Counted from the stretch's first letter, positions 1 through 9,608 are shown. The stretch is 64,000 nucleotides of DNA from Callipepla californica brunnescens (GCA_023055505.1 JALIRH010000008.1:5829775-5893774); one strand, 5' to 3'. Notes: generated by a model from the letters alone, not told the origin. A program made the numbers and translations.

Positions 1-1074
1 TGATAAGTGCAAGGTATGTTTCTTGCAGCCAAAGCTGCTACTACTGCACTATGGCATGAGTTTACTGAAAGAGCCAAACACAATGCTGTCCACGGTTCAG
101 TACTGTTAGCAGTGAGCGAGCCGATACTGGAAATGAGCCTGCTCCTACCAACAGCAGTCATGGAAAGAAATCCCTGTTCTACTGTGCCAACCACAAATGA
201 GTCAACAAATCCAGTTTCAGTATACATTTCAGTATACATTTCAGTATACTTTCCTTGCTCCAATCTAAGAAGAAAGAAAGCCTTCACAGTACTGGCTTCA
301 TCAGTCCAGTAGGGACATGCCTACATCACCTGCTGTTCTAAAGGACGACAGCTTGTCAAACTGGACTCCAAATTTAGGTGTTATGAAATTACAGCTTTGC
401 TAAGTCTAAAAGTTGAGTTCTACACATGATCACTGAGGTTATCGATCTTGTGAACCGTGATCTTGAAAACCACACCTCTAGGTAGATAAATCCAGCTCCC
501 TCCTCTACAACGCCTGCAGAATGATAAAGAAAGAAAGAAGGAAAACAATGAAGAGAAACTGACTGTGTATCCACAGTCTTAGCCACAATCTTAAGGTAAG
601 ATGCTTTGTATCTTCAACACTTTCTACGAAGGGACCATATTAAAGATCAAATGGTAGGTGAAATAATTCCTATTGCAACCCACTAATTAGCATTTAACCA
701 TCACAAAGGAGACAACTTGGTTACAGCTCCTAGGTACATGTTTTTTTTTCTTTGAATTACAGAAAAAAGATTCAAAAACTTTGCTATAAATAGTTTCTAT
801 TACTCTTGGTCTATCAGTCATAGGAAGACTTCCAGACCATGACCAGAAAAGCTGTGCTCCTCTTGCACAGGCAAGGACATAAAAGCTGGAAGCACCTACT
901 GCCCAAGTTTCCTCATGTGATGAAAGCTGAAGTGCTTGTAAATTAAAAACACAGGAACAAGAGAGCTCTTAAAGCAAATGTGGAAGTAGTACAGCATTTA
1001 ACAAGCAGTCATCCTCTCTGTTAGATATGTCACTGCGTGGACTTCTTGGTAGGTATGGTAACTTGCCACACCCG
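1..1074. repeat. Duplicated non-coding block, copy 1
   Basis: This AT-rich block is repeated almost unchanged at 10858-11925. From about position 237 it is also repeated at 5972 onward with a constant offset of 5735 and no indels as far as the CR1 end near 1516. Only a handful of substitutions separate the copies by eye, so the duplication is recent or the copies are kept alike by gene conversion. Short ORFs on both strands recur in the copies but show no protein features, and the block is read as non-coding flank of the RING genes. Confidence 0.85.
214..249. repeat. 12-bp tandem repeat, three copies
   Basis: The unit (a/g)tttcagtatac occurs three times in tandem. The same triplet is at 11066-11101. 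Only one unit is present at 5973-5984, where a 2.26 kb stretch adjoins it. Confidence 0.9.
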
Positions 1075-1454
1075 GGCTTCTACTCATCAAGTTTAAACAG
1101 TTCTTAATCTGAGTTTAACTTTATATTCTTATTTGTATTTCAGTAGTGAGAACCATTTCTAAGTCTGAAAGTTTGTCTACTCCTTTCTACTCATTTGCAA
1201 TACAAGCTGGTCTCATAAAAGAGGTTATTTCTTCCTATAGATTGAACAACATACAGGTGCAATAAGGAAAGCCTCAACAAAGAAGTGTTTTAAGTAAGTA
1301 AATTACAAAAAGAGGAAGCAAATAACAAATAATGTAAGAGTAACATAAGAAAATAGCATCTCCAGACCTCTGCTTTCCAGTTGAGATTAAGCAAGAAGCT
1401 GGAGGTCATGGCTTTCACACGCAGAAAGAACTTTTTGAGATACAGCAACTGAAA

Positions 1455-1520
1455 CAGGAGGTGGGAACTAGACGGTCCTTAAGGCCCCTTCCAACCCAAG
1501 CCATTCTCTGGTTTTATGAA
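1455..1520 (+). mobile_element. CR1 LINE 3' end fragment
   Basis: The segment has the typical CR1 3' terminal text: a GGTGGGAACTAGA run, then a 'cccttccaacccaagccattct' type end. Only about 65 bases remain. The left edge is abrupt, whereas the copy upstream of gene E (32625-33216) is much longer. This suggests that a rearrangement truncated it. Confidence 0.75.
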
Positions 1521-1832
1521 ACTACTCAGCTCTGCTCTCAACTCATGGTCACAGTCACCCCTAAGAGGGAAACTAAGCAAGGTTAGGATAAGGGACAGTA
1601 AGCACTGTCTCTTTACCTCTTGGCAAGGAATACCAGGGGGAGGATTTATTAGTTTATGTTATATGCCAGTGCTATTGCAGCTAGTGTATGCATCAGTGGC
1701 AATCCAAAATCTGTTGCAATGGTTGCTTCAATAAAGCATTTCTTTTCAATGTTTGGGAAACTGCCCCTGTGAAAGTCCTTGGGTGGACTCTGACAGGGAA
1801 ACAGCAAAGCTATTAATGTGACAACTGCCGGC

Positions 1833-2088
1833 ATGCAAATCTGCATCTACCCGTGTGCTCTGTGATGTCACGGAGAGTCACGGTCAGCCCGTGACCTCAC
1901 AATAGGGCGAGTGCCTATGAACGCAGCGAGCACCCAGCCCACCTTCAGTCTGCTGGCGACTGTCGAGGAGTCAGTGTCTTCCTGCTGGAGCACGAGACCT
2001 CGAGACCTTGCCAGGTGTAGTGAGACGTCAGAGTCCTGTGAGCGGATTACCCGTCACCAAGGATCCGCTCCAGGAACGCCGGACGTCA
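1833..2088 (+). promoter_or_regulatory. Candidate promoter of RING gene A
   Basis: A CpG-rich segment starts about 400 bases upstream of the ATG. It holds an octamer ATGCAAAT (1833-1840), a one-mismatch CRE TGATGTCA (1863-1870), a perfect 7-bp inverted repeat GTCACGG/CCGTGAC with 5-bp spacer (1877-1895), and two ACGTCA half-CREs (2025-2030, 2083-2088). All recur at matching places before B, D and E. No clear TATA box was seen. Binding by CREB/ATF/CREM or POU factors is inferred from motifs only. Confidence 0.45.
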
Positions 2089-2165
2089 GAGGTCCTGCCA
2101 GAGACGCACGAGGAGTCCGTCACTGGTGGGACAAGCGAGAGGTGCTGAGGGCCGGAGGCCGCTGA
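1917..2165 (+). other. Conserved ORF in the 5' leader of gene A
   Basis: An ATG-started frame of about 82 codons ends 67 bases before the ATG of gene A. The same frame is open upstream of D (from 16814) and E (from 33599). Upstream of B a roughly 16-base insertion breaks it. There is no recognisable domain. It may be a leader uORF or simply an open frame in GC-rich 5' UTR. Confidence 0.2.
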
Positions 2166-2232
2166 CGGCTCTGCCACAGGCAGCCTCCAGACTCAGTCCT
2201 CTGAGCACCTCCGTGCAAGGGCAGCTGCGGCC

Positions 2233-2649
2233 ATGAGCCGGGAGGCAGCTGCCAACGGGAGCCAGGAGGCTCAAGAGGAGGAGATGTGCCCCATCTGCCT
2301 CGGCCCGCTGGACAACTGCGTCTACATTATCCCCTGCAGGCACAGCTTCTGCAGGGGCTGCATTGAGCGCTGGGCCACCGAGAGCGCCAGCTGCCCACTG
2401 TGCCGCGGTGTGATTGAGAGCATCGTGCCACAGCTCCCAGCAAACGCCGCCGCCCGCCGACCACGGAGAAGGCGCCAGAGGCGTCAACGGCGGCGGGAAA
2501 GGAGAAGGTACTGGCACACCTCGGACCGACGCCGACGACGCAGGTTCTCCAGGCCTCCTCTCCAGATCACCTACCAACTCGTCTGGCGGTGGGAGCTGAG
2601 TGGGCCCATCAGGATCCAGCTACGGTTGGACATTGAATACAGCGAATAG
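2233..2649 (+). CDS. RING-finger protein A (TOPORS-like), 138 aa
   Basis: This is probably a small nuclear E3 ligase-like protein. The start ATG sits in a good context (gcggccATGa) and is shared by B, D and E. A complete C3HC4 RING lies at residues 19-57, with ligands C19, C22, C35, H37, C40, C43, C54 and C57. A strongly basic Arg-rich stretch follows (about 75-104) and could act as a nuclear localisation or RNA/DNA-binding tail. RING spacing and the residues just after it resemble TOPORS, but the protein is far shorter than TOPORS. The ORF ends at a TAG where B and E have TGG and C has CAG, so it looks prematurely stopped. The frame stays open for another 140 codons. Six bases differ from gene D and all six change the protein. 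Substrates are unknown. Confidence 0.65.
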   Translation: MSREAAANGSQEAQEEEMCPICLGPLDNCVYIIPCRHSFCRGCIERWATESASCPLCRGVIESIVPQLPANAAARRPRRRRQRRQRRRERRRYWHTSDRRRRRRFSRPPLQITYQLVWRWELSGPIRIQLRLDIEYSE

Positions 2650-3072
2650 CTGAGATGGGTCCAAGAGGAGCAGTGGGGCTACAGGGACCATGCACGGGCC
2701 CGCACCAGGCCCGCTTCTGAGCGGGCGGCCCGAGCTCACCTGGGGACAGCACGGGAATGGGAAAGCGCTGGTGGGGAGAAGGCTGAGGCACTGCACAGCT
2801 CTTCTGCCTCGCTCAGCTCTACGGACATCACCTCCCCGCACTGTGTCAGTAGAAGCGCTGCCAGCGGCTCGAGCTCATCGCTCCATTCCCGTCTGCTCAG
2901 CCCCGGTGAGACCCAGCGTCCAGGTCTGGGCTCCTCATTACGACAGAGACCTGGGCACGCTGCAAAGAGCCCAAAGAACAGCAGAGACAAAGAGAAGGTG
3001 TGGGGAGGGAAACCTGGAAGTATCAATAAATTATGGGAAATCCCAAAATTGGTGGTAGAGCAGTTGCTTTGA
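2650..3072 (+). pseudogene. Unread Ser-rich C-terminal frame of gene A
   Basis: After the TAG at 2647-2649 the RING frame continues open to a TGA at 3070-3072. It first matches the C-terminal residues of B, C and E (the WG..DHARARTRP stretch). It then encodes a serine-rich tail with runs such as SSSASLSSTD and SGSSSS, followed by a charged Lys/Arg part. This looks like the lost second half of the protein. It could also be 3' UTR that happens to be open because of GC-rich composition. Confidence 0.4.
3025..3030 (+). terminator. Candidate polyadenylation signal of gene A
   Basis: An AATAAA hexamer lies about 375 bases after the stop codon. It is kept in the C copy (10381-10386) and missing from the B, D and E tails. 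Confidence 0.35.
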
Positions 3073-3149
3073 ATTTCCTTTTGAGAGATTAAATATGAAC
3101 TCAACTTGGATCCTGATGTAATCAGAATGCAGGGAATGGGGAAAGCCTT

Positions 3150-3218
3150 GACTTGTTTCAGCAACAACATGATCTTTGTAGTCCCTTCCCACCTAAGCCA
3201 TTCTGTGATTCTGTGAAA
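3150..3218 (+). mobile_element. CR1 3' end fragment
   Basis: The stretch ends in the CR1-type 'cccttcccacctaagccattctgtgattctgtg' motif with the short direct repeats of CR1 3' termini. The same fragment lies at 10506-10574, so it predates the duplication. Confidence 0.65.
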
Positions 3219-3266
3219 TCAGTCTGATTCCAAAATATCGGTGGAAGTCAAAAACTACAGTATTAC

Positions 3267-3345
3267 TTAAAAAATAAATAAATAAAATAACAAATTAATT
3301 CGATTCATAAAAATCTAGGTACAAAAAAAAAAAAAAGAAAACCTG
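3267..3345. repeat. A-rich low-complexity tract
   Basis: A run of AAAT units is followed by a run of A residues. It recurs at about 10624-10695. Confidence 0.8.
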
Positions 3346-3501
3346 GAAAAAATGCCAAGTCATACTTTAGGGCTAACATCATTCCTTATTACAACTAGGA
3401 GGCAGCTGGTATGTCGTGTAGCGCCTATTTTCAACATTTCTGAAGGTTAATGCGTGTGCTGGTTTCAGAGATACTGCATTAGACTCATGGAAAATAAGCT
3501 G

Positions 3502-3710
3502 TGATAAGTGCAAGGTATGTTTCTTGCAGCCAAAGCCGCATGCACTATGGCATGAGTTTACTGAAAGAGCCAAACACAATGCTGTCCACGGTTCAGTACT
3601 GTTAGCAGTGAGCGAGCCGATACTGGAAATGAGCCTGCTCCTACCAACAGCAGTCATGGAAAGAAATCCCTGTTCTACTGTGCCAACCACAAATGAGTCA
3701 ACAAATCCAT
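3502..3710. repeat. Start of duplicated block, copy 2 (left part)
   Basis: The sequence matches 1-213 and 10858-11065, then leaves the homology at 3711. Homology resumes at 5972. The left part agrees with copy 3 where copy 1 has a few extra bases (near 37-46). Confidence 0.85.
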
Positions 3711-5971
3711 AGCATAACATAGTTGGTGCCAGTGACTGCGACTGGAGACGTCCACAATGTACGTCTGCTTCACAACAGCATCTCAGAAGGAATCAGAGCG
3801 CTAACAGAAAACAATGGTCCTTACACATAGGGATAGGAACCTATAGAGACATGAATGATCAGAAATAGAAAAAAATGTCAGTTGTGTTGGATGGTCACAC
3901 AGAGAAACGACAAAAAATAAAACCTGGCAGAACACAGATTTCAACTTAGATGTTCTAGAAACCTATTTAACTGAAACAACCCTCGTTTTTTTAGGGGGGC
4001 ATATTTATGCAAATAGATAATAGAACTTGGTAAACATTTCAGCAGCTGCAGCAGCTGATGCCAGGCTTTGCTTTACCCAGGTTGTTTGGTTTTGTTTTGT
4101 CCCATCTCTAAACAAGATCTCGTAGAACACCTCAGTAGGACTCATATCCTTTTAATTCCCATGAATTAGATGCAGTTGTAATTTATCTATAAATAAAGCA
4201 AAGCTCCATCCCTCAAAACAATGCCGCAGGAACCTCTGCTGTGCTTGAGGAGTCACTTCCAAAAGCGTACATCAGAATTCTGGCCACATGGTCATATTTT
4301 GGTATAGGAGAAGCAGTAAACTTGCCAAATTGACTTTCTCAGTGAAGAGTAAACAGGTAGAAGCGTTCCACAATTAAAAGCATGCGTTGGTTTCCCAGGT
4401 ACGTATGAACCAGACACAAGTGTGTCTCTGAATAGTTTTTTATATAATGTGAACATCGTGCTCATTATAAGACTGCAATTTCAGGTGAAGCTGCCATTTA
4501 CTGTGCATTTATTTGCCTAGTATTTAAATTAGTTTGGGCACCCACATACGTTTCTGCACTTACAGCAACAATGACAGAGCAGCTGAGCTCTGTTCCTAGA
4601 AGCTAATTCCTTAAGTTCCAGTACATGGAACAAGGTGTGACTTCACATGACAGCAGAGAATCCAGAATCCTTCAGAGGCTCAAGGCACACGCAGTCAGTG
4701 CAGGGGCTTCAGGATGTCACGGCTGTGCAGTTCAGGGAGGAAAAGGATGCTTAAACTTTAAACATCAATGGTAAATTCCTGGTGATGACAGCAGCATGGA
4801 CAGCCTTCCCTGAGTTTTACTTATGCCCCATAGCGAGGCTAAAAGAAGAGATGGAAACATAGCACTACTCGCTGCTGCGTTTGGTAAAAGCTTACAGCAA
4901 TGCGTTTCTCTTGAGCTTTGCCCCACCACCACACGTTCCTATTTGCTCTCTGTACCTGCAGTTGGGTGGTGCTCTTTGTGCCAGATGCTTCCAAACGCCT
5001 TATTTTAAACAGTGCCTGTGAAACACTGCAGTTCTTCTCTGAAGGAACCATTGCAATCTAAATTAAAAAGGGGGGAGTGAGGCAGTTCATTCTGGCCACT
5101 ACACACTGTCTGTTTCTCGTGGCTCTGTATCCACAAAGAACATTTCCTAAGGAATTTTTTTGTTTGTTTTTTAGTATTTTTTTTAATCAAGCAAACAAAG
5201 CATTTCCACTTCATGATCACCAGACCTTCTCTCATGAGATAAACAAAAATGAATAAAGGCCCTAAATTATCTCAAGTATGAGGAATTAAAAGCACTGTGA
5301 GGTTTATAAACTGTGTTTTTGAAAATCACTGCTGCAGAGCCCAGCAGCCCAGCTTCCCCTTGGAGCATCATGCCCCGTCTCAACTAGACACCGCTTTTTT
5401 CATTTAACTTTCTCAAAACATTCACCTAACTGCACTTTTCCAGCAAGTTTCTCCAAATTAGAGAAACTTCTGCAGAAACCATCTGCTTGACATTGCTTAC
5501 ATATAATAAAATATCACCTGTTGTATTGGAAATGTTTGGGGGTCTTTACCTGGGAACCAAAATCAGCATGCTGACTCAGGCAGATCTCCCCCTGATGTCA
5601 GTGGGAACTGTACCTGAACGAGCACTGCTGGAACCGATGCGCAGTTTGCTGTTGTAGTGATTGCTGCTGAGTGACACGAGAACATATGGTTATAGTTTAG
5701 TAATACCAACTGTATAGGAGATGAGGAGGAATTTTTTTTTGGCATCTTGGGCTTGCTGCTTTTTTGTAGCCATCAGAAACACTCAAATGATTCACACAAA
5801 TCTGTTTCCATAAGAGCTTCAAGTGAAGTTAGAATCTAGCTCAACAGAAACAGTTTCAGAGAACTCACTGGGATAAAAACATGGAATGCCAGAATACTAC
5901 ACATAAAGTCTAGAATTCAGTGCTGCAATCCCTCGACAGATGGTATTATATTACCTCTGGATGAATGCAGG
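3711..5971. other. 2.26 kb stretch interrupting the duplicated block
   Basis: This segment is absent from the two other copies of the block, which instead have the 12-bp repeat triplet at this place. It is AT-rich. I see no open frame with protein features, no clear terminal repeats and no target-site duplication at its edges. It may be an insertion here or a sequence deleted from the other copies. No element family was recognised. Confidence 0.6.
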
Positions 5972-7254
5972 CATTTCAGTATACTTTCCTTGCTCCAATC
6001 TAAGAAGAAAGAAAGCCTTCACAGTACTGGCTTCATCAGTCCAGTAGGGACATGCCTACATCACCTGCTGTTCTAAAGGACGACAGCTTGTCAAACTGGA
6101 CTCCAAATTTAGGTGTTATGAAATTACAGCTTTGCTAAGTCTAAAAGTTGAGTTCTACACATGATCACTGAGGTTATCGATCTTGTGAACCGTGATCCTG
6201 AAAGCCACACCTCTAGGTAGATAAATCCAGCTCCCTCCTCTACAACACCTGCAGAACGATAAAGAAAGAAAGAAGGAAAACAATGAAGAGAAACTGACTG
6301 TGTATCCACAGTCTTAGCCACAATCTTAAGGTAAGATGCTTTGTATCTTCAACACTTTCTACGAAGGGACCATATTAAAGATCAAATGGTAGGTGAAATA
6401 ATTCCTATTGCAACCCACTAATTAGCATTTAACCATCACAAAGGAGACAACTTGGTTACAGCTCCTAGGTACGTGTTTTTTTTTCTTTGAATTACAGAAA
6501 AAAGATTCAAAAACTTTGCTATAAATAGTTTCTATTACTCTTGGTCTATCAGTCATAGGAAGACTTCCAGACCATGACCAGAAAAGCTGTGCTCCTCTTG
6601 CACAGGCAAGGACATAAAAGCTGGAAGCACCTACTGCCCAAGTTTCCTCATGTGATGAAAGCTGAAGTGCTTGTAAATTAAAAACACAGGAACAAGAGAG
6701 CTCTTAAAGCAAATGTGGAAGTAGTACAGCATTTAACAAGCAGTCATCCTCTCTGTTAGATATGTCACTGCGTGGACTTCTTGGTAGGTATGGTAACTTG
6801 CCACACCCGGGCTTCTACTCATCAAGTTTAAACAGTTCTTAATCTGAGTTTAACTTTAAATTCTTATTTGTATTTCAGTAGTGAGAACCATTTCTAAGTC
6901 TGAAAGTTTGCCTACTCCTTTCTACTCATTTGCAATACAAGCTGGTCTCATAAAAGAGGTTATTTCTTCCTATAGATTGAACAACATACAGGTGCAATAA
7001 GGAAAGCCTCAACAAAGAAGTGTTTTAAGTAAGTAAATTACAAAAAGAGGAAGCAAATAACAAATAATGTAAGAGTAACATAAGAAAATAGCATCTCCAG
7101 ACCTCTGCTTTCCAGTTGAGATTAAGCAAGAAGCTGGAGGTCATGGCTTTCACACGCAGAAAGAACTTTTTGAGATACAGCAACTGAAACAGGAGGTGGG
7201 AACTAGACGGTCCTTAAGGCCCCTTCCAACCCAAGCCATTCTCTGGTTTTATGA
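5972..7254. repeat. Duplicated non-coding block, copy 2 (right part)
   Basis: It matches 237-1519 at a constant offset of 5735 with very few substitutions. It leads directly into the promoter and gene B, as copy 1 leads into gene A. Confidence 0.85.
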
Positions 7255-7255
7255 A
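7190..7255 (+). mobile_element. CR1 LINE 3' end fragment
   Basis: This is the duplicate of the fragment at 1455-1520, with the same abrupt left edge. Confidence 0.75.
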
Positions 7256-7567
7256 ACTACTCAGCTCTGCTCTCAACTCATGGTCACAGTCACCCCTAAG
7301 AGGGAAACTAAGCAAGGTTAGGATAAGGGACAGTAAGCACTGTCTCTTTACCTCTTGGCAAGGAATACCAGGGGGAGGATTTATTAGTTTATGTTATATG
7401 CCAGTGCTATTGCAGCTAGTGTATGCATCAGTGGCAATCCAAAATCTGTTGCAATGGTTGCTTCAATAAAGCATTTCTTTTCAATGTTTGGGAAACTGCC
7501 CCTGTGAAAGTCCTTGGGTGGACTCTGACAGGGAAACAGCAAAGCTATTAATGTGACAACTGCCGGC

Positions 7568-7840
7568 ATGCAAATCTGCATCTACCCGTGTGCCCTGTGA
7601 TGTCACGGAGAGTCACGGTCAGCCCGTGACCTCACAATAGAGCGAGTGCCTATGAACGCAGCGAGCACCCAGCCCACCTTCAGTCTGCTGGCGACTGTCG
7701 AGGAGTCAGTGTCTTCCTGCTGGAGCACGAGACCTCGAGACCTTGCCAGGCGTAGTGAGACGTCAGAGTCCTGCGAGTGGGACATGATCCTCCTGTGACC
7801 TCCAGTCACCAAGGATCCGCTCCAGGAACGCCAGACGTCA
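7568..7840 (+). promoter_or_regulatory. Candidate promoter of RING gene B
   Basis: It has the same octamer, TGATGTCA and GTCACGG/CCGTGAC inverted repeat as the A copy, and ACGTCA at 7760-7765 and 7835-7840. It differs from the other copies by an insertion of about 16 bases near 7780-7800, which adds a TGACC motif and breaks the leader ORF. Confidence 0.45.
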
Positions 7841-7984
7841 GAGGTCCTGCCAGAGACGCACGAGAAGTCCGTCACTGGTGGGACAAGCGAGAGGTGCTGA
7901 GGGCCGGAGGCCGCTGACGGCTCTGCCACAGGCAGCCTCCAGACTCAGTCCTCTGAGCACCTCCGTGCCAGGGCAGCTGCGGCC

Positions 7985-8512
7985 ATGAGCCGGGAGGCAG
8001 CTGCCAACGGGAGCCAGGAGCCACAGGCGCGGCCGGCGGAGGCCAATGAAGAGATGTGCTCCATCTGCCTCAGCCCGCTGGACAACACGGTCCGCATTAT
8101 CCCCTGCAGGCACACCTTCTGCAGGGACTGTATTGAGCTCTGGGCCGAGGAGAACGCCACCTGCCCACTGTGCCGCCAGCGCATCGGCTCGCTCGTGAGA
8201 GTCGCACCACGGCCCCCAGCGAACGCTGCTGCCCGCCAACTATGGGGAAGGCGTCCGAGGCGCCAAGAGCGGCGCGAAAGAAGTAGATCACCACAGCGGT
8301 CCCGGAGCATCTCACCCCAACGCGCAAGGCGCAGCCCCTCCAGGCATCCCCACCGGCTCGTCCGCAGCCTCTCCTGGCAGTGGGATCTGAATAGGAGCAG
8401 CCGGTCCCGGTCACCGTCGGACATCGGGGAGGCCGAATGGCTGAGACAGCTCCGAGAGCAGCAGTGGGGCTCCGGGGACCACGCACGGGCCCGCACCAGG
8501 CCTCGCTTCTGA
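7985..8512 (+). CDS. RING-finger protein B with SR-rich tail, 175 aa
   Basis: It shares its first 12 residues with A and D but has a longer linker before the RING. The C3HC4 RING at residues 25-63 has ligands C25, C28, C41, H43, C46, C49, C60 and C63, all present. Beyond it lie a basic stretch (about 84-99) and Ser/Arg-rich segments (about 99-120 and 137-145). SR-type tails and this RING arrangement recall TOPORS-like nuclear ligases, so a nuclear speckle-associated E3 role is plausible but inferred. The stop TGA arises because this copy has one base more than A and D in the ACCAGGC(C/T)CGC region near 8500. The Ser-rich tail therefore lies in the +1 frame. It differs from E at five residues (A15V, S30G, S69T, D134E, G148R) and six silent sites. 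Confidence 0.7.
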   Translation: MSREAAANGSQEPQARPAEANEEMCSICLSPLDNTVRIIPCRHTFCRDCIELWAEENATCPLCRQRIGSLVRVAPRPPANAAARQLWGRRPRRQERRERSRSPQRSRSISPQRARRSPSRHPHRLVRSLSWQWDLNRSSRSRSPSDIGEAEWLRQLREQQWGSGDHARARTRPRF

Positions 8513-8735
8513 GCGGGCGTCCCGAACTCACCTGGGGACAGCACGGGAATGGGAAAGCGCTGGCGGGGAGAAGGCTGAGGCACTGCACAGCTCTTCTGCC
8601 TCACTCAGCTCTACGGACATCGCCTCCCCGCACTGTGGCAGTAGAAGCGCTGCCAGCGGCTCGAGCTCATCGCTCCATTCCCGTCTGCTCAGCCCCGGTG
8701 AGACCCAGCGTCCAGGTCTGGGCTCCTCATTATGA
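8513..8735 (+). pseudogene. Ser-rich tail frame of gene B, +1 frame
   Basis: The tail seen in frame after A and D is in the +1 frame here. It is open from the frameshift point to a TGA at 8733-8735. There the other copies have CGA (A, C and E) or CAG (D), so B carries an extra lesion consistent with CpG decay. A second overlapping frame is also open, so composition alone cannot prove coding. Confidence 0.35.
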
Positions 8736-9096
8736 CAGAGACCTGGGCACGCTGCAAGGAGCCCAAAGAACAGCAGCCAAGCTGCTGAAGGACAGAAGCA
8801 TCTCTCCTGCGAGGAAAGAGCTGGGACTGAATGCTCCTCCCGTCAATGAGAAGCGTGGGGGGATCTTTCAATGTCAGAAAATCGTGGGAAATCCCAAAAT
8901 TGGGGGTAGAGCACTTGCTTCTACTTCCTTCTGAGAGATGAAATAGAAACTCCACCAGGGATCCCACTGCTAAGAAAGGACAGCGGGTGTGAAGAAGTTC
9001 AGTCGGTCAAACAGGTTGTTTCCAGCACCCTGAGCCTCTGAACTTCCTGACCGCGCAGTGGCACAGTGAGGAGTACGGCAGTGAGCAGATCCCCGC

Positions 9097-9117
9097 CTGC
9101 TGCTGCTGCTGCTGCTG
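9097..9117. repeat. (CTG)7 trinucleotide repeat
   Basis: Seven CTG units lie just upstream of the alternative first exon of gene C. The copy after D (18202-18222) has the same count. Confidence 0.95.
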
Positions 9118-9207
9118 GGTATGTCCGCGTGGCACCTTCGCCTGAGACTGGACAGCCAGAGCCGACTCGGAGGGACTTTCACACGGTGCCTGTGGAGCGG
9201 GGAAGCC

Positions 9208-9285
9208 ATGGATGCCGCTGCGTGCCCTTCTCCGGAGCTGCTGCACACAGCCCTCTCCTGCCCGGCTGCGCTGCCCACTCACGCG
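9208..9285 (+). CDS. RING gene C, exon 1 (MDAAAC type)
   Basis: The ATG is in a strong Kozak context (gaagccATGg). It opens a 26-codon exon (MDAAACPSPE...) that ends in phase 0 at a consensus donor, GCG|GTAAGA. An upstream in-frame ATG at 9121 could add 29 residues (MSAWHLRLRL...). The frame joins exon 2 at 9609 without loss of phase. The exon is unlike the starts of A, B, D and E, so C is a second gene type with its own GC-rich upstream region. Splicing is inferred from the motifs and no transcript was seen. Confidence 0.5.
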
Positions 9286-9307
9286 GTAAGAGCAATGAGG
9301 TCTCCCC

Positions 9308-9560
9308 TCAGCCTGTCCTTCCCAGATTAAACAGCCTCAGCTCCTTTAGTCGGTCCTCACAGGGCAAAGTCTCCAAGCCCTTCATAAGCCTTGTTGCCCT
9401 TCTTTGGACTGGCTCCAGCACCACTATGTCCTTTCTGTACTGAGGTACCCAAATCTAACACTGGTGGGACCTCAGCAGTGCTGAGTACAGGGACAGGATT
9501 ACTTCTCTAGGCCCGCTCCCCACACCATTCCTGATACAAGCCAGGATACCGTTGGCCATC
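9308..9560 (-). mobile_element. CR1 LINE fragment, antisense, inside the gene C intron
   Basis: The sequence reads as the reverse complement of CR1: 'cttcataagccttgttgcccttctttgg', 'ctgagtacaggga', 'gatacaagccaggat'. It fills most of the intron between 9286 and 9608 and is duplicated after D at 18413-18665. Confidence 0.75.
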
Positions 9561-9608
9561 AATAATTCTGGACACCTATTCACTCTTTCTTTTCTTCTCC
9601 TTTTTCAG

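Noticed and set aside
389..586. 65-codon minus-strand frame conserved in all three copies of the non-coding block
   Set aside because: Conservation is explained by the recent duplication; no start context, domain or splice support.
1516..1734. 72-codon plus-strand frame repeated before A, B and E
   Set aside because: It begins at the CR1 3' end and has no protein features; repeated because the block is repeated.
7945..8604. A 219-codon minus-strand open frame across gene B (also at 33875-34534 over E), longer than the sense gene
   Set aside because: It is the antisense of a GC-rich Arg/Ser coding region. The sense frame has a complete RING and a Kozak start; the antisense has no domain.
8437..8934. 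Overlapping plus-strand frame of 165 codons after B, also open in A, C, D and E
   Set aside because: It is open in GC-rich sequence but has no domain. The Ser-rich frame, continuous with the RING in A and D, is the better candidate.
9066..9443. 125-codon frame with an alanine run across the (CTG)7 repeat
   Set aside because: The frame lies out of phase with the MDAAAC exon and runs into antisense CR1; the Ala run is simply the repeat read in that frame.
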